Of a stretch of DNA of 64,000 nucleotides, positions 1 through 11,044 are shown one piece after another; the stretch's first letter is position 1; each line of letters begins with the position of its first letter. The DNA is taken from NCBI RefSeq assembly GCF_900497805.2, contig NW_020949602.1:3762108-3826107 (forward strand), read 5' to 3'. This stretch comes from Vombatus ursinus (lineage: Eukaryota; Chordata; Mammalia; Diprotodontia; Vombatidae). Made by a program: the position numbers and the translations under genes. The notes below the pieces were generated by a model that ran no database searches, had not been told where the DNA came from, and worked only from the letters and a program-made list of their open reading frames with translations.

Positions 1-92
1 GGGAGGGGCCTGAGGACAGGGAGTGTCAGGGCTGGGAGGGGCCTGAGAACAGGGAATGTCAGAGCTGGGAGGGGCCTTAGAAAAGAGAAGGG
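1..92 (+). repeat. 33-bp tandem repeat, about 2.8 units
   Basis: The decamer gggaggggcc recurs at positions 1, 34 and 67, giving an exact 33-bp period. Units read as 'agctgggaggggcctgagaa' followed by 'cagggaatgtcag' with a few differences. The array is cut by the window start. The same unit, often as its reverse complement, occurs at several other places in the window (see 17885, 29966, 56281 and 57660). Confidence 0.85.
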
Positions 93-331
93 TCTTTTTC
101 AATGGGTCTCATCTTCTCTTTATGTGGCCAAAGTATTCAAGCTTCATCTTCAGTATTTAACCTTCCAGCAAATGGCCTGAATTAACTTCTATAGGTATTG
201 ACTGATTTCCTTTCTGTCCAAGACACTCTCAAAAGTCTTCTCCAGCACCAGAGTTCACAAGCATTTATTCTGTGATGCCCAGCTTTCCTCTCACAGCCAG
301 ATATTGCTACTGCTGTTACACACGTTGATTA

Positions 332-569
332 ACTGTTGTTGCTCTTCGGTTGTCTGACTCATGCCCCACTCTTTGGGATTTTGTTAGCAAAGATACTGGA
401 GTGATTTGTTTTTTTCCTTCTCAAGCTCATTTTACAAATGAGAAAACTGAGGCAAACAGAGTTAAGTGACTTGCCCAGAGTCACACAGCTAGGAAGTGTC
501 TGAGGCCAGATCTGAATTCAAGAGGAGTCTTCCTGACTCCAGGCTGACACTATGCCACCTCGATGCCCC
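332..569 (-). repeat. MAR1-like SINE (MIR core, RTE-type tail)
   Basis: The left end has the gttgttg...tctgactc tail resembling the 3' end of RTE/BovB LINEs. It runs through the MIR core (gaaaactgaggcaaac, acttgcccagagtcacacag) to a tRNA-like head at about 569. The order of parts puts the SINE on the minus strand. Confidence 0.8.
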
Positions 570-734
570 AAACTAGGACAAAAGGACACCTGAGGGGAAA
601 TTCTCATCAACTAAGGAGATCAAGGAGAACTTCATGGAAGAGGTGGCATTTTAACTGGGCTTTAAAAGATTTTGAAATCCAGAGAGGATGACAGATCCCT
701 AGATCTTCCAGATGTCAAGGCCAATGCTCTATAC

Positions 735-850
735 ACAAAGCTGCCCACTGGAGGTTAGGTGACTTGTCCAAAGTCATACTGAAAGGAGGCAAGCACAGAC
801 TTCCACTTAGGACCTCCAACTCCAAATACAGGGCTCTTTTGACTTCTCCA
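735..850 (-). repeat. MIR-core SINE fragment
   Basis: It contains degenerate forms of the MIR core: gaggttaggtgacttgtcc followed by aaagtcatac and an antisense head near 830. Confidence 0.55.
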
Positions 851-1264
851 GGCCAGTTTTCTCACCGAGGAGGCAAAGTGAGGATAAAAGTGTTCAGAAA
901 ACCAACAGGGCTATTAAGATAATTTAGATCTCTCTATCTGCAGGACATCAAATAAATAAGGTCTCAGTGTTTGCAGCAATAAATAAGGAAACCCTGTGTC
1001 TGCAAATTCACAGCAGCCAGGGCTGTGAGCCAGGAGGAGGATTCTCAGAGAACCAAGGGGGACGCGCACAGCTCAGGGGTCTAACTTTGCAGTCAGGATG
1101 CAGACGAGAGCACAGAACATAAACGGGGAGAGGCAGATGCCTGTGTTTGCAGGCGAGGGAGGCAGTGAGGGCTGAAAGGTGCTGATTTACTGGGAATCTT
1201 CAGTCCCCACCTTCTTTTATGTCCTCAGCTAGTGGGGTAGTGAGAAGCCTGCTTGCCCTGGAGT

Positions 1265-1390
1265 CACAGAGTCTGAGAGCTTCAGAGTTGGATGGGACCT
1301 TAGAGGCCTTCCAGCCCCAACTGTATCTGGAGAGGAATCTCACCTATAATACCCCAACTACCAGTCATCTTGTCTCTATTTGGTAACCTA
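1265..1390 (-). repeat. L3/CR1 LINE 3'-end fragment
   Basis: Antisense CR1/L3 3' end: 'agagttggatgggacctta' followed by 'gaggccttccagcccc', the pattern typical of these LINE ends. Confidence 0.55.
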
Positions 1391-1499
1391 TGAGGAGGGG
1401 GAGCCATTCATCCCCCATGTGAACCTGTGGACTTCGCCCCTCAGGGTCCCAGGCAACTAAGACTCTACATCAGAGAGGGCTTGATAGAAGTTGAACATG

Positions 1500-1685
1500 T
1501 TGGACGGAACAGTGGAGTTGGCATCAGGAAACCGTGGGTTCAAATATACCCCCAGAGATTTACTACCTGTGTAACCCAGGGCAATCAATTTTACCCAAGG
1601 TTTAGCTCCGTATTTCTTAAAAAGAGGTATCTGAATTACATAGCCATTGGGGTTCCTCCTAGCTCCTAGTCTATGATCTTGGCTG
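1500..1685 (+). repeat. MIR-family SINE, degenerate
   Basis: A tRNA-like head (agtggagttggcatcagg, gggttcaaat), the phrase ctgtgtaacccagggcaa and the 3' tail 'ctcctagtctatgatctt' appear in MIR order. Confidence 0.65.
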
Positions 1686-1949
1686 GAGTTGATGGAGAGG
1701 GTTCCCACACTGGGAATTCCTGACCCAGATCCAGACCTTCCCCTACCCCCCCAAAATCCCAAACTCTTATACAAGACAGGGTATAGACAGTAATACAGGG
1801 CCTTGCACTTCATCGTTGGTTATCAAATTTTTAAATGGAGCTCATTGTGATAAAGGTGGTAGTGTTTTTTCCCTTAATATTCAAATTCACCTCTGCAAAT
1901 TCTCAGTCAAGGGATGGCCCAGGCATACGTGTATGCCCATTCCACTGTA

Positions 1950-2270
1950 TCCTTGAGCCAGCTGTCAAATTGATCTTCTTAAAGCAGAAGTCCCACCAAG
2001 TCACTCCCCTATTCAAGCAACTTTAGTGGCTCCCAAAAATCCCGAGCTAGGACCACATAACAAATCCTGTTGGGCATTTGCAGCTACAAATGAAGAGCAC
2101 TTCATCACCTGCTGTGCCCCGCCCCTCAACGTCACCCCCATCCCACCATCTTTCTTGTCTTTTTGCTCTTTAGAAACTCCCTTTCTCCCAATGTGGAAGA
2201 GCACTGCCTGGGACCAAGATTTTCCTGATATAAACTTAAATTTGCCTCTTCATACGAATGCTCTGTTTCC
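1950..2270 (+). repeat. L2 LINE fragment followed by a short L3-like piece
   Basis: The phrases aagtcactcccctattcaag and ctttagtggctcccaaa are typical of sense L2 3' regions. From about 2210 the text changes to a short antisense L3-like segment (ttttcctgatataaac). Confidence 0.55.
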
Positions 2271-2414
2271 CATCTATAGGTAATGGTGTCAAGCCTTCTT
2301 TATTTCGTGGATGGTTGAAAAATGAAGGAACCTAGAGGGATTTATTAGCTTTGATCCCCAGCATGATAGGATTTAGACTTAGAAGGAGACAGATAATCTC
2401 AACTAACCACCTGG

Positions 2415-2752
2415 AGTGGCCAAAGTGGACTGAATACTGGGCTTGGAGTTAGCAAGACCCGAGTTCAAATTCTACCTCAGACATTAACTGTGTGACATTT
2501 AACCTCTCGCAGTCTCAGTTTCCTCATCTGTAAAATAGGAATAATAATAGCACAAATGAGTTCAAATTCAATCTCTCTTACTAGCTACGCGACCCTGGGC
2601 AAGACACTTAACCCTGTTTGCCTCAGTTTTCTCATTTGTAAAATGAGCCAGAGTAGGAAATGGCAAACCACTCCAATATTTTTGCTAAGAAAATCTCAAA
2701 TGGGGTCACAAAGAGCCACACACAATTGGAAATGACTAAACAACAAAAACAA
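2415..2752 (+). repeat. Two SINEs in tandem (MIR-core, then MAR1-like tail)
   Basis: A MIR-type unit with head and core runs to about 2555. A second core with the RTE-type tail then follows (ggcaaaccactccaatattt, caaatggggtcacaaagagc), ending at acaacaaaaac. The second unit lacks a full tRNA-like head. Confidence 0.75.
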
Positions 2753-2944
2753 TGTTCCTTTGTAACATTATCAAAAGGGTGATGAATGTTATCTGTAACA
2801 CCTGGTTAAGACTGTCTATAACAGTCCAGTGGTAATGCTATCTGTGTCCATGAAGAGAAGACCTTTCCCAATAAAACATGGCTTGTTAAATTAAGGAAAA
2901 GAATGAAGGAAGCACAAAGACCTATAAGATCAGAGAGAAAGAGA

Positions 2945-3255
2945 TCAATGGGAGTGAATGAAGGAGGTTTTGATGTCCTCTGCCCTCCAGCCCAAATCTG
3001 GGGTGCTGTGTTCCATTCTGGACACTGTGCTTCAGAAGGACCAAGGACAAGGTAGGACATGTCCAGGGGAAGGCAATCAGGATGATGAAAGGACTAGGAA
3101 ACATGTCATACAAGGCACTAGGGAGGTTTGGGCCATGGAAAGACTTAAGGTGGTCGCGATAACTGTGTTTAAGCATTGGAAGGTGGAAGAGTGATTAATC
3201 TCATCTTGCTTTGTGCCAGAGGACAGAAGTAGAAAAGGGAGGGATAGGTGAAAGT
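2945..3255 (+). repeat. L3/CR1 LINE 3'-region remnant
   Basis: Sense L3/CR1 phrases appear in order: ggggtgctgtgttccattct, aaggcaatcaggatgatgaa, aggcactagggaggtttggg and gaagagtgattaatctcatc. This is one of only two L3 remnants on the plus strand here. Confidence 0.75.
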
Positions 3256-3899
3256 GTAGACTGGACTTTTTTTATCATTGTTAGGAAAAAAAATAAAAAT
3301 TGAACTGTCCCTTATTTGTAAAACTATAATAGTTCCATTTACGTCACCTGTGATTGGGAAGTGCTTTGGAAATACTAAAAGACTAAATATCTGAATTACT
3401 CAAAGGGCAGTAATGTGACTTGATTTCACCATATTCTTAGACCTTTTAAGCCAAAAAGGTCAAGATCATTGGAGGCTGTGATCAAACCCCTCCCAAAGCT
3501 CCTTACAGAACTGAATGTCCGTTAAGTTGGCCCCCTCTAAACCTTTCCTCTTGGACTTTGAGCATGACAGGGCCAACCCCAGGGGCTCTATCACAGAAGG
3601 AACAATTGGATTCCTCCTCTCAATAAAACACTCATCTCATTTCCATACCGCAGTGGCATTTCTGCAGCGAACACTCTGGCAACTCCAAATAGTCTCCTGG
3701 GGACTAGGCTGGGGGAAGCTTGACCTTTGGTGACAGAACAAAATCCTGCCATGTGAGTACAATGTTTCAGCCTCACTGGACGCTGCAGATTCTGATGAGA
3801 GGCAAGAGTGGGCACAGATGTTTCCTCTGAAAGCCATCTGTCTACTTGGTGATGTAAGTGATGGGGAAAATAAGGTTCTGTCCTTTGAAGCTATGTTGG

Positions 3900-4495
3900 G
3901 AGAAGGGGCATGGTATATTAGATTCCGAGTTAGGAGGTCTGGGTTCGAATCCTAACAGCTACTTAATGGTGAGGTCTTCAGTCAGTTACTTCCCTTCTCA
4001 GGTTTTCAGGCTCCCTATTTCTAAATAGGCAGAGGGGTTCTGAATGCCATGATTGCTGAGGCCTCAGATGACCTGTGAGTCTGCAAAGTGTCAGCCACTG
4101 AACTCAGGAAGAATAACAGAAGTCACACAGAAGCCAAGAAAACTCCCCATGGGAAGAGGTACAGTGGAAGGAGCACTGGCCCTATGACCGTAAGACCTGG
4201 GTTCAAATCTTACCTCTTTTGCTTACTACCTGTTTGACCTTGGGTAAGTGACTTTACCTCCCTGGCTGTCGCTATATTTGTCTATCAAATAAGGGGGTTG
4301 GAGACACAGCCTGGACTAGCAGAAAAGGAAGTAGTTCTTAAGTCAGAGGACTCAGGTTCAAATCCAGGCTCAGTCTCTTACTATATGCATGGTACTGAAC
4401 AAGTCACTTTATTTCTTTGGGTCTCAGTTGTAGAATGAGGGAGCTGAACTAGATAGCATCTGAAACTTCCTCTAGCCCCAGAACTATTAACCTTG
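3900..4495 (+). repeat. Cluster of three MIR-family SINEs, head to tail
   Basis: Three sense MIR units lie at about 3905-4060, 4155-4305 and 4310-4495. Each has a gggttc/ggttcaaatc box-B-like head, a gggtaagtgacttt or gaacaagtcactt core and a tail. The third ends with the cttcctctagccccag tail. Confidence 0.7.
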
Positions 4496-4597
4496 AGATT
4501 AGTCAGAACCTGGGGCAAGTGGTATAGAATACCAACTGGCCTCCCTTACAGGGGATGTGTGATTGTCTCTCACCTCAGAGATGGGGATGGGGACATG

Positions 4598-4855
4598 TAG
4601 GCAGCTGGGTGGCACAGGGCATAGAGTTTTGGAAATAGAGTCAGGAAGACCTAAGTTTGCATCCTGCCTCAGACACTTATTAGCTATATGACACTGAGTG
4701 AGTCATTTGCTTAAGCCTCAGTTTCCTCATCTGTAAAATGAGCAAAATAAAACCATCTACTTCCCAGCTGTGAAGATAAAAAAAAAAAGATATCTGTAAA
4801 GTTCTTTGAAAACCTTTAAGCACTCTATAAATGCTAAGCAATGATGATGACAATG
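4598..4855 (+). repeat. Full-length MIR/THER1-like SINE
   Basis: It has the head gcagctgggtggcacaggg, the core 'gcctcagtttcctcatctgt', and a tail of cactctataaatgctaagca ending in a short (GAT)n. Confidence 0.85.
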
Positions 4856-5194
4856 ATGTAGCAGCTATCAGAGTTTCCTGGAGATTTTTCCACCAGGCCA
4901 ATTGAGACATGGCGGGCTCCAAATGCCAGTCTGCAAGGCAGATCGGCCACTTATGGATAAAGGAAGCTCTTGGAGAGAAGGGATTTGCTCTTAGTTGCAT
5001 AATCAGAATCTGTCAGGGGTAGGCCATGAACCCAAGTCCCTCTGACTCTGAATCTTGCTCTCTAACCACTATACTACATTGCCTGTTTTGAGTTAACTAT
5101 GGGATGTCCCAAAAATCTTAGTGTACTTTTAAGATTTCACTAAGACTTTCGAGAAACCTGGCATGTATGTGCCCATATATATAATGATGGGAAA

Positions 5195-5270
5195 GAATGG
5201 TTAAGTCAGCATGCATTTATTAAGCACCTATCGTGTGCCAGGTACCAGGCTAAGTTTTGTTACCCATACC
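5195..5270 (-). repeat. L2 3'-end (or MIR tail) fragment
   Basis: Antisense L2 terminus: atttattaagcacctatcgt then gtgccaggtacc. Confidence 0.55.
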
Positions 5271-5574
5271 TAGGCTATTGAACCCAAGACATAGAAGGGC
5301 TATATTTATATAGTATAAATAAATATTCATTAATTACTTAAGTGAGAAGTCAGGACATACAGGACAGTGTTAGGTGGGAGAAAGAACAGTAGCTTAGGGT
5401 CAGGAGGCCCGATTTTTCTACAGAATAGTTGTAGATCACTTCCTCTGATCCATGCACTCCTGACTAGCCCAATCTGATGTGTAAATCTACTCTACAGAAA
5501 CCCCAAGCCACATAGAGATAGACTAGAAATAGGCCTTCCCATAGGACAAAGGTCAGTCTCACATCCCAGATTCT

Positions 5575-6025
5575 CAGGGTTTGAAGTCAAGGACTCCAGT
5601 GCATGTCTGAGTAGAAATCCTACCTACATTGTCCCTGACAAATGGTCATTGAATGTCTGCTTGAGGGCCCTCTGGAATGGGAAACCAAGCAGCTATTGAG
5701 GAAGCCCACTCTATTTTAGGGACAGCTCAGAGTGTAACTTTTCCTTCCACTCAACCGAAACCTGCCTTTCTGCAATAGTCTTCAGTGTCAGGGGCCTTCC
5801 CTATCACCCAGTCCAACTCTGCCGTGTTCTAGTTCTGCTTCCTGGGGCCAAGCAGAATAATACTCATTTCTTCTCCTTGTAGAAGTTCTTCAACCACCTG
5901 AAGCCTGCCTTCGTGTCTCCTCTTATCCAGGCTAAGCTGCCTTAGCTCCTTTGCACTGGTCCTCAGGCTAGCAGCATCTCCAGGCCTTTCGCCATCCTGA
6001 CCCACCTCCTCTGAATGTCCTTTAA
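5575..6025 (-). repeat. L3/CR1 LINE 3'-region remnant
   Basis: Antisense L3 phrases run in order: gaggaagcccactctatttt, cctggggccaagcagaataa, gaagttcttcaaccacctga, cgtgtctcctcttatccagg and gccatcctgacccacctcct. A second short L3 3' end follows at 6038-6125. Confidence 0.8.
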
Positions 6026-6129
6026 TTTATCACAGAATCTCTGTGCTGGAATGGCCTTCAGAAGCCATCTCATACAAGTTGTACCTATAAATGGATTCCC
6101 TCTATAGCATCCTCAGCAGGAGGCCCACA

Positions 6130-6285
6130 ATCCTCTCTTCTGCCCATCTAATATCTTGTACCTACATGTCTCTCTTGGCTACATTGTAGTCAACTTACCA
6201 TCTCTGTATCACCATCAGCTAGTACAAGGACTGGCACACCATAGGTGCTTAATAAATGTTTGATGATAGACTGATTGATTGGTGA
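6130..6285 (+). repeat. L2 LINE 3' end
   Basis: Sense L2 terminus: aaggactggcacaccatagg then tgcttaataaatgtttgatg, ending in gattgattgg. Confidence 0.75.
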
Positions 6286-6784
6286 CCTCTAGACAGGGGG
6301 CACTACCACCTGAATAACTTTTGGATAGTTCTCAAAGACAAGGAGTTGTTCTGTTAATTCAAGTTCTAACTCTCTATAACTCCTACCCAGTTTCTCCTCC
6401 CAAAAGAAGTGTATGCCAATGCCAGTGTGTAACTTAGAGGAAGAGTTAGCTCTCCAACTGTGAATGCTATCAACCAGGGGATGTGTATTTAAACTCCTCT
6501 TTTCCTCCCACTTCTTCAGGTCTGAAATTGCCCAGTCAGTGATCTGCTGGATCTGCTGCACTGAGTCTGGCCAGAAAGCCCAGGAAGGGGCGACTGAGCA
6601 GGCCCACACTGTTGACCAACTAGAGCATGGTGGGAAGTCAGATGGCCAGACAAGCAGACAGGAATTGAATACAGTCTCCAACAAACATTTACAAGGCAAC
6701 TACTTTGTACAAAGCAACGTGCAAACCTTAGAGCACTATATAAGTGTTAGTGATGATGATGATGATACTATTTAATGTGTCGTT

Positions 6785-6965
6785 AGAGTCTAGATATAGA
6801 GCTAAAAGGACTTCAGGGCCAGTAAATACAACTTGCTCATTTAACAGATAAAGAAACTGGGGCCCAGAAAGGAGAAGTAACTTGCTCAAAGTCACATATC
6901 TAGTAAATATCTGAGTCAGGATTTGAGGCCAGATCTTACTGGCCTCCAAACCAGTAGCACGGTCT
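6785..6965 (-). repeat. MIR-family SINE
   Basis: Antisense MIR order: ttaacagataaagaaactgg, agtaacttgctcaaagtcac, gtcaggatttgaggccagat. Confidence 0.75.
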
Positions 6966-7104
6966 GAATTCACAACCTAAACTCCTACATAAATATGAAG
7001 AGATCTATAAAGGGGAGGCTTCCTAGAGTAGGTACCATTTGATTTGGACTTTAAATGTTGAGTAGCAATTCTATAGGGAAAGAGGGGGAAGGGAGGACAT
7101 TCCA

Positions 7105-7292
7105 TTTGTCCTGCAACTCAACCCTCCCATATGTGTGTCTCCCCTAATTAGAATATAAGTTCTGCTGAGCAGGGACTGCCTTACTTTTTCTATTTGTATC
7201 CCTAGACTTAGTATAGCACTTGGCACACAGTAAGCTTTAAAAAAATTCATTCATTCACTCACTCACTCATTCATCCATTTATTCACTCATTC
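7105..7292 (+). repeat. L2 LINE 3' end running into an (ATTC)n microsatellite
   Basis: Sense L2 phrases (gagcagggactgccttactt, cacttggcacacagtaagct) end at about 7237. They are followed by about 55 bp of attc/actc repeats in place of the usual tgaatgaa end, so the simple repeat probably grew from the L2 terminal repeat. Confidence 0.75.
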
Positions 7293-7344
7293 CAGACTTG
7301 GGAATTATCTTAAGCTTATGCATGAGTTTTGTTCTGTTATGCCG

Positions 7345-7540
7345 AAGAGGCAACATAGCATAGAGTCCCAAAGAAAAAGAATTGCTTTCATAATCAGAGG
7401 ACTTGGGGTGAATAGAGGCTCCATCACTGACATTGGGCAAGTCATTTAAACTTTCTTGGACTCAATTTCCTTATATATAAGATGTAGAGGTTGGACCAGC
7501 ATTCTAAGGCTCCTCCTACCTCTAAGTCTATGAGCCTTAC
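7345..7540 (+). repeat. MIR-family SINE
   Basis: Core ttgggcaagtcatttaaact and the 3' tail attctaaggctcctcctacc, then tctatgagc. Confidence 0.7.
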
Positions 7541-8394
7541 TTGGGTAGGGGGCTGAGAGTAGTCCCACATGGCTGTACTATGGAGAGCAGTCACATGACA
7601 GAGAAGTGCTGGTGTCAGAGAAGGTAGATTGTCAAGAACCTTGGGTGCCCAAAAGAGGAGTCTGAACTTTATTTGGTAGACAACAGGAAGGCATGAAGGT
7701 ATTTGCATATCATGAACAGCTCTCCAATTATACAATGATCATTTCCCAAGCTTTAACATGGATCTGGATAGGTGTGAGCAGATGAGAGAATGAACAGGGA
7801 CCCTCTTCCCTTGAAGTCTTCAGGCAAATGCTCAATGGATCCTTGTTGGGTTGGGGATATCATAGAAAAAGGAAATTCTTGCTCAGGAATGGTATGGATT
7901 AAAAGGCCACTGAAGTACCTGACAGCCTGGAGACAGTTCCAGAAAGGGTTCTCACATTGATGCAATGACAAATCCCATGGAATGTTGAGCTAACCCCTAA
8001 GTGTTATCACAGCCCTGTGGATAAACCCCACCTCTATCTCCAGGTGAACAGAAAGGGAAGAGGGCCCACCATTGCTGATAGCAAGCTAGAGATACAGAAA
8101 GGATTGTACCTCCAAACCTTTTGGGAAGTTAGAGAAGGGAGCCAAACGAGAGGAAAGTAGGTGAAGAAACCCCTTTGGTGGGATGACGCTACTGATCACC
8201 ATGTTTATCTAGAGGATTTTTCTTTCTTGGACTCATTTGGTCCTCACCTTTGCCCTGGGAAATAGGTATAAGAGAAGGCTTTATTTTCCTATTCCTTAGA
8301 GAGGTGAGGAATCATGGGTACAGAAAAGTAAGTAAATTTTAAGATATGGTTACTGTGTAAGACAAGTGCTATTACTACTCCTTTACAACAGATG

Positions 8395-8510
8395 TGGAAA
8401 TCAAGGCCCTGAGAGGTAAGGGACTTGTCCAGAACTACACAGCTTAGTGAACATCTGAAACGGAATGCAAATTCAGGTGTTTCTTTGGTTTGTTTGTTTA
8501 AACCCCAAGG
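8395..8510 (-). repeat. MIR-family SINE fragment
   Basis: Antisense core: ccctgagaggtaagggactt then gtccagaactacacagctta. Confidence 0.55.
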
Positions 8511-8585
8511 CTGGCACTGCCTCTAATGTACTGTGCTGATCTCTTTTCTTTGTGGAGTCCTATTTCTTCCTATACATGGCATAGC

Positions 8586-8702
8586 TACATATAGATAGAT
8601 AGATATGTGTGTGTACACACACATATACATATATCTACATATCGACAAACATACGTACACATATGTGTGTATTGATAGATATAGATATATAGACGTATAT
8701 GG
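8586..8702. repeat. Mixed (TA/TG/GATA) microsatellite
   Basis: About 115 bp of interrupted gata, gt/ac and ta dinucleotide runs. Confidence 0.9.
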
Positions 8703-8876
8703 AAAAGGAGGATGATAGCTAGTGAAATATTGCTGATTAAATCACACCCCCACCTCCCCAGACACTTTTCCCCTCATCCCTCTTCCCTTTCCCTAAGAGC
8801 TAGAGAGACAGGAAAGAAGGCAGTCAGTAAAGGATTCCAGGGTCAGTTCACTGATGGAGTCTCTTTTTCTCCAGGT

Positions 8877-9104
8877 CAGTGGTTCCCAAACTTTGGGATC
8901 GCAGGACCCCTTTACAGTCTTAAAAATCATTGAAGACCTCTCCCCTCCATCCTGCATAAGATTTTATTTACATGGGTTGTCTATTAATAGTTTAACTATG
9001 AGGAATTAAAATTATTATTATGAAAAGAGTTTTGACCTCATAGACACCCTGAAAGGGTCATGGGGATCTGCAAAGTTTTCCAGGCCACACTCTGAGAATC
9101 ACAG
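8877..9104 (+). mobile_element. hAT-Charlie-type nonautonomous DNA transposon with target duplication
   Basis: It begins cagtggttcccaaacttt and ends tctgagaatcacag, which is an imperfect inverted copy of the start. The flanking octamers are ctccaggt (8869-8876) and ctataggt (9105-9112), matching at 6 of 8 bases as an aged hAT target duplication. The interior contains no transposase frame. It is 228 bp, a typical MITE size. Confidence 0.75.
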
Positions 9105-9539
9105 CTATAGGTTAAGACCCTATGGTTTAACCACTACTCTCAAAGACCCCAGAAGCTGCAGGGATGAAGCTGGCCCCATCTGCTTGCCTTTCCACACGTG
9201 AGCAGCCCTAGTTGTAGCAAGAGAACAAGCAGATGTGGACGTCAGTGGCAAGAGATTTTCCAAATTAACTGGACAGGGGTGAACAAGCAGTTGTTAGATG
9301 TCGCCTGCATTAGAGGTCATTGTCTGGCATTTGAGCTTAATTGTTTTTCTTCGATTTAAGGGACACATCTACTCAGGTGTGCAGCAAGGTGGCGAGAGGA
9401 GGAGAATCAAAAAATCTAGGATATAAAAACAAAAGGTATGAATAAAACTTATTTTTTAAAAAAATAAAGAGCATTTTTTTAAGAAACAAAAATCTACCAG
9501 GGGAAAGAAGATCACAGATCTTGAATTAAGGAAGACTTC

Positions 9540-9700
9540 AGGGGCATCAAATTCAACTCATTTTACAGATGATGAAACTGAGGCTCATTTAAAACGACTT
9601 ACTCAATATCAGAGAGGTAGGAAGTATCAAATATGGGATTTGAACCCAGGGGGCTCTGATTCTCCAGCTGGGGACCCTTCGTCGATACCACATGATTCTG
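9540..9700 (-). repeat. MIR-family SINE
   Basis: Antisense core ttttacagatgatgaaactg and gggatttgaacccaggg. Confidence 0.75.
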
Positions 9701-9819
9701 TTTCCTCCAGAAGAAGCAAGGAAGAGGGGAGTTGGATATGGAAAATGATTTTCAAAATGTGCCTCCATCTGCTTTTGGCAATAATCACTGTCATTGCTAT
9801 AGTACTCGAACATTTGTCA

Positions 9820-9935
9820 AATTATATCTATATCTTTATATACTTCTCTATATATTTCTCTATATACATACATATATTACATATACATATATATATCTTA
9901 TGTGCGCGTGTACTCATAGTCATACATACACACAC
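9820..9935. repeat. (TA/TATC/CA) microsatellite
   Basis: AT-rich interrupted tatc/tata repeats end in an acacacacac run. Confidence 0.9.
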
Positions 9936-9949
9936 ACTTATAGAATTTA

Positions 9950-10140
9950 ACTTGAGTATCCTAAGAGCTCTGTGACGTAGGCACTCTAAGTATTATTATC
10001 TCTGTTTTGGAGTTAAGGAAACTGAGGCTCAATGATGTCAAATGACTTGCCAAGATCACACATCCAGGGAGTGTCAGGGGCACGATGGGAACCTGGGCCT
10101 TCCCAACTCTAAGGTCAGCAGACTAACCAGGATGCCACGC
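9950..10140 (-). repeat. MIR-family SINE
   Basis: Antisense tail and core: gtattattatctctgttttg, aggaaactgaggctcaatga, atgacttgccaagatcacac, ending in aggatgccacgctg. Confidence 0.8.
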
Positions 10141-10199
10141 TGACTTTTGTAATAATACCAGTTACTGAGATGAGAGACTTCATTTTAGAAACCATCTTC

Positions 10200-10402
10200 C
10201 AGGGTTGGGAACCTGTGACCTGGAGGCCACACGTAGCCTTCTAGGTCCTTGGGTGTAGCCTTTTGATTGAGTCCAAGTTTTACAGAACAAATCCTTCTAT
10301 TAAGGGGATTTTTTTCTGGGAAGTTTGGATTCAGTCAAAGGGCCGCACTTGAGGGCCTAGAGGGCCACATGTGGCTTTGAGGCTGCAGGTTCCCCACCCC
10401 TG
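10200..10402. mobile_element. Foldback hAT-like MITE
   Basis: It starts cagggttgggaacctgtgac and ends gcaggttccccacccctg, so the ends are inverted copies. The inverted repeat extends inward almost to the centre near 10300 (gagtccaagttttacag against gaagtttggattcag), making nearly the whole 203 bp one long imperfect hairpin. No clear 8-bp target duplication is left. No coding capacity. Confidence 0.75.
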
Positions 10403-11044
10403 GGACAGAAACCAGACAATCCAGACTTGGTGAATTTAGAAAAGAGACACAACACACATGGAATTCACATTCCCAGAGAGCACCACCAAGCCTGAGGGTC
10501 ACAGTCCTTAATAAATATCCCCTGCAGCTAGTGAGGCTGTTAATGCTGAAGGCTCCCCGTGTATCTAAATCAGTTAGTGGTAAGCTATGCAATTTGGAGC
10601 CAAATTGAATTGTGAAGGTTTGTATAATAGGGGCTGCAAAAAATCGAATAGAAAAATGCAGACAAATGTCTCAATGACAAAGGGACTTGATTAAATGGAT
10701 CGCTAGTGGGGATGGAAACTCTGTTTTCTCTTTGTTTTGTTTTGCCTTTTTTTTTTCTTTCCAGGAGCAGGAGGACGTTACTCAGTCCTTACTGGCTGTC
10801 TTGTGATTTTGTTTGTCTTTGGAGAGTACACACTTTAATGCCGTGTGTCTTGTAGAGTCACAACTCCATCAAACTCCGTCTCCTCTCCTGACTCACATGG
10901 TGAGTTGCGATCATAAATCCTTATTGTTAATAAGATTGATAATTAAATATTAATATTATGATAATATATGATTCTAGGATAATAACAACAACAAACATAT
11001 AGGTACATAGTGCTTTACGTTTTACAAATTGTTTTCTTAGTAAC

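Noticed and set aside
7753-7971. Possible match to the DAB1 33-residue optional insert (DFxE-like text)
   Set aside because: Only two or three residues agree (EDFKGRGS against EDFEERFA) and there is no donor or acceptor in the right place.
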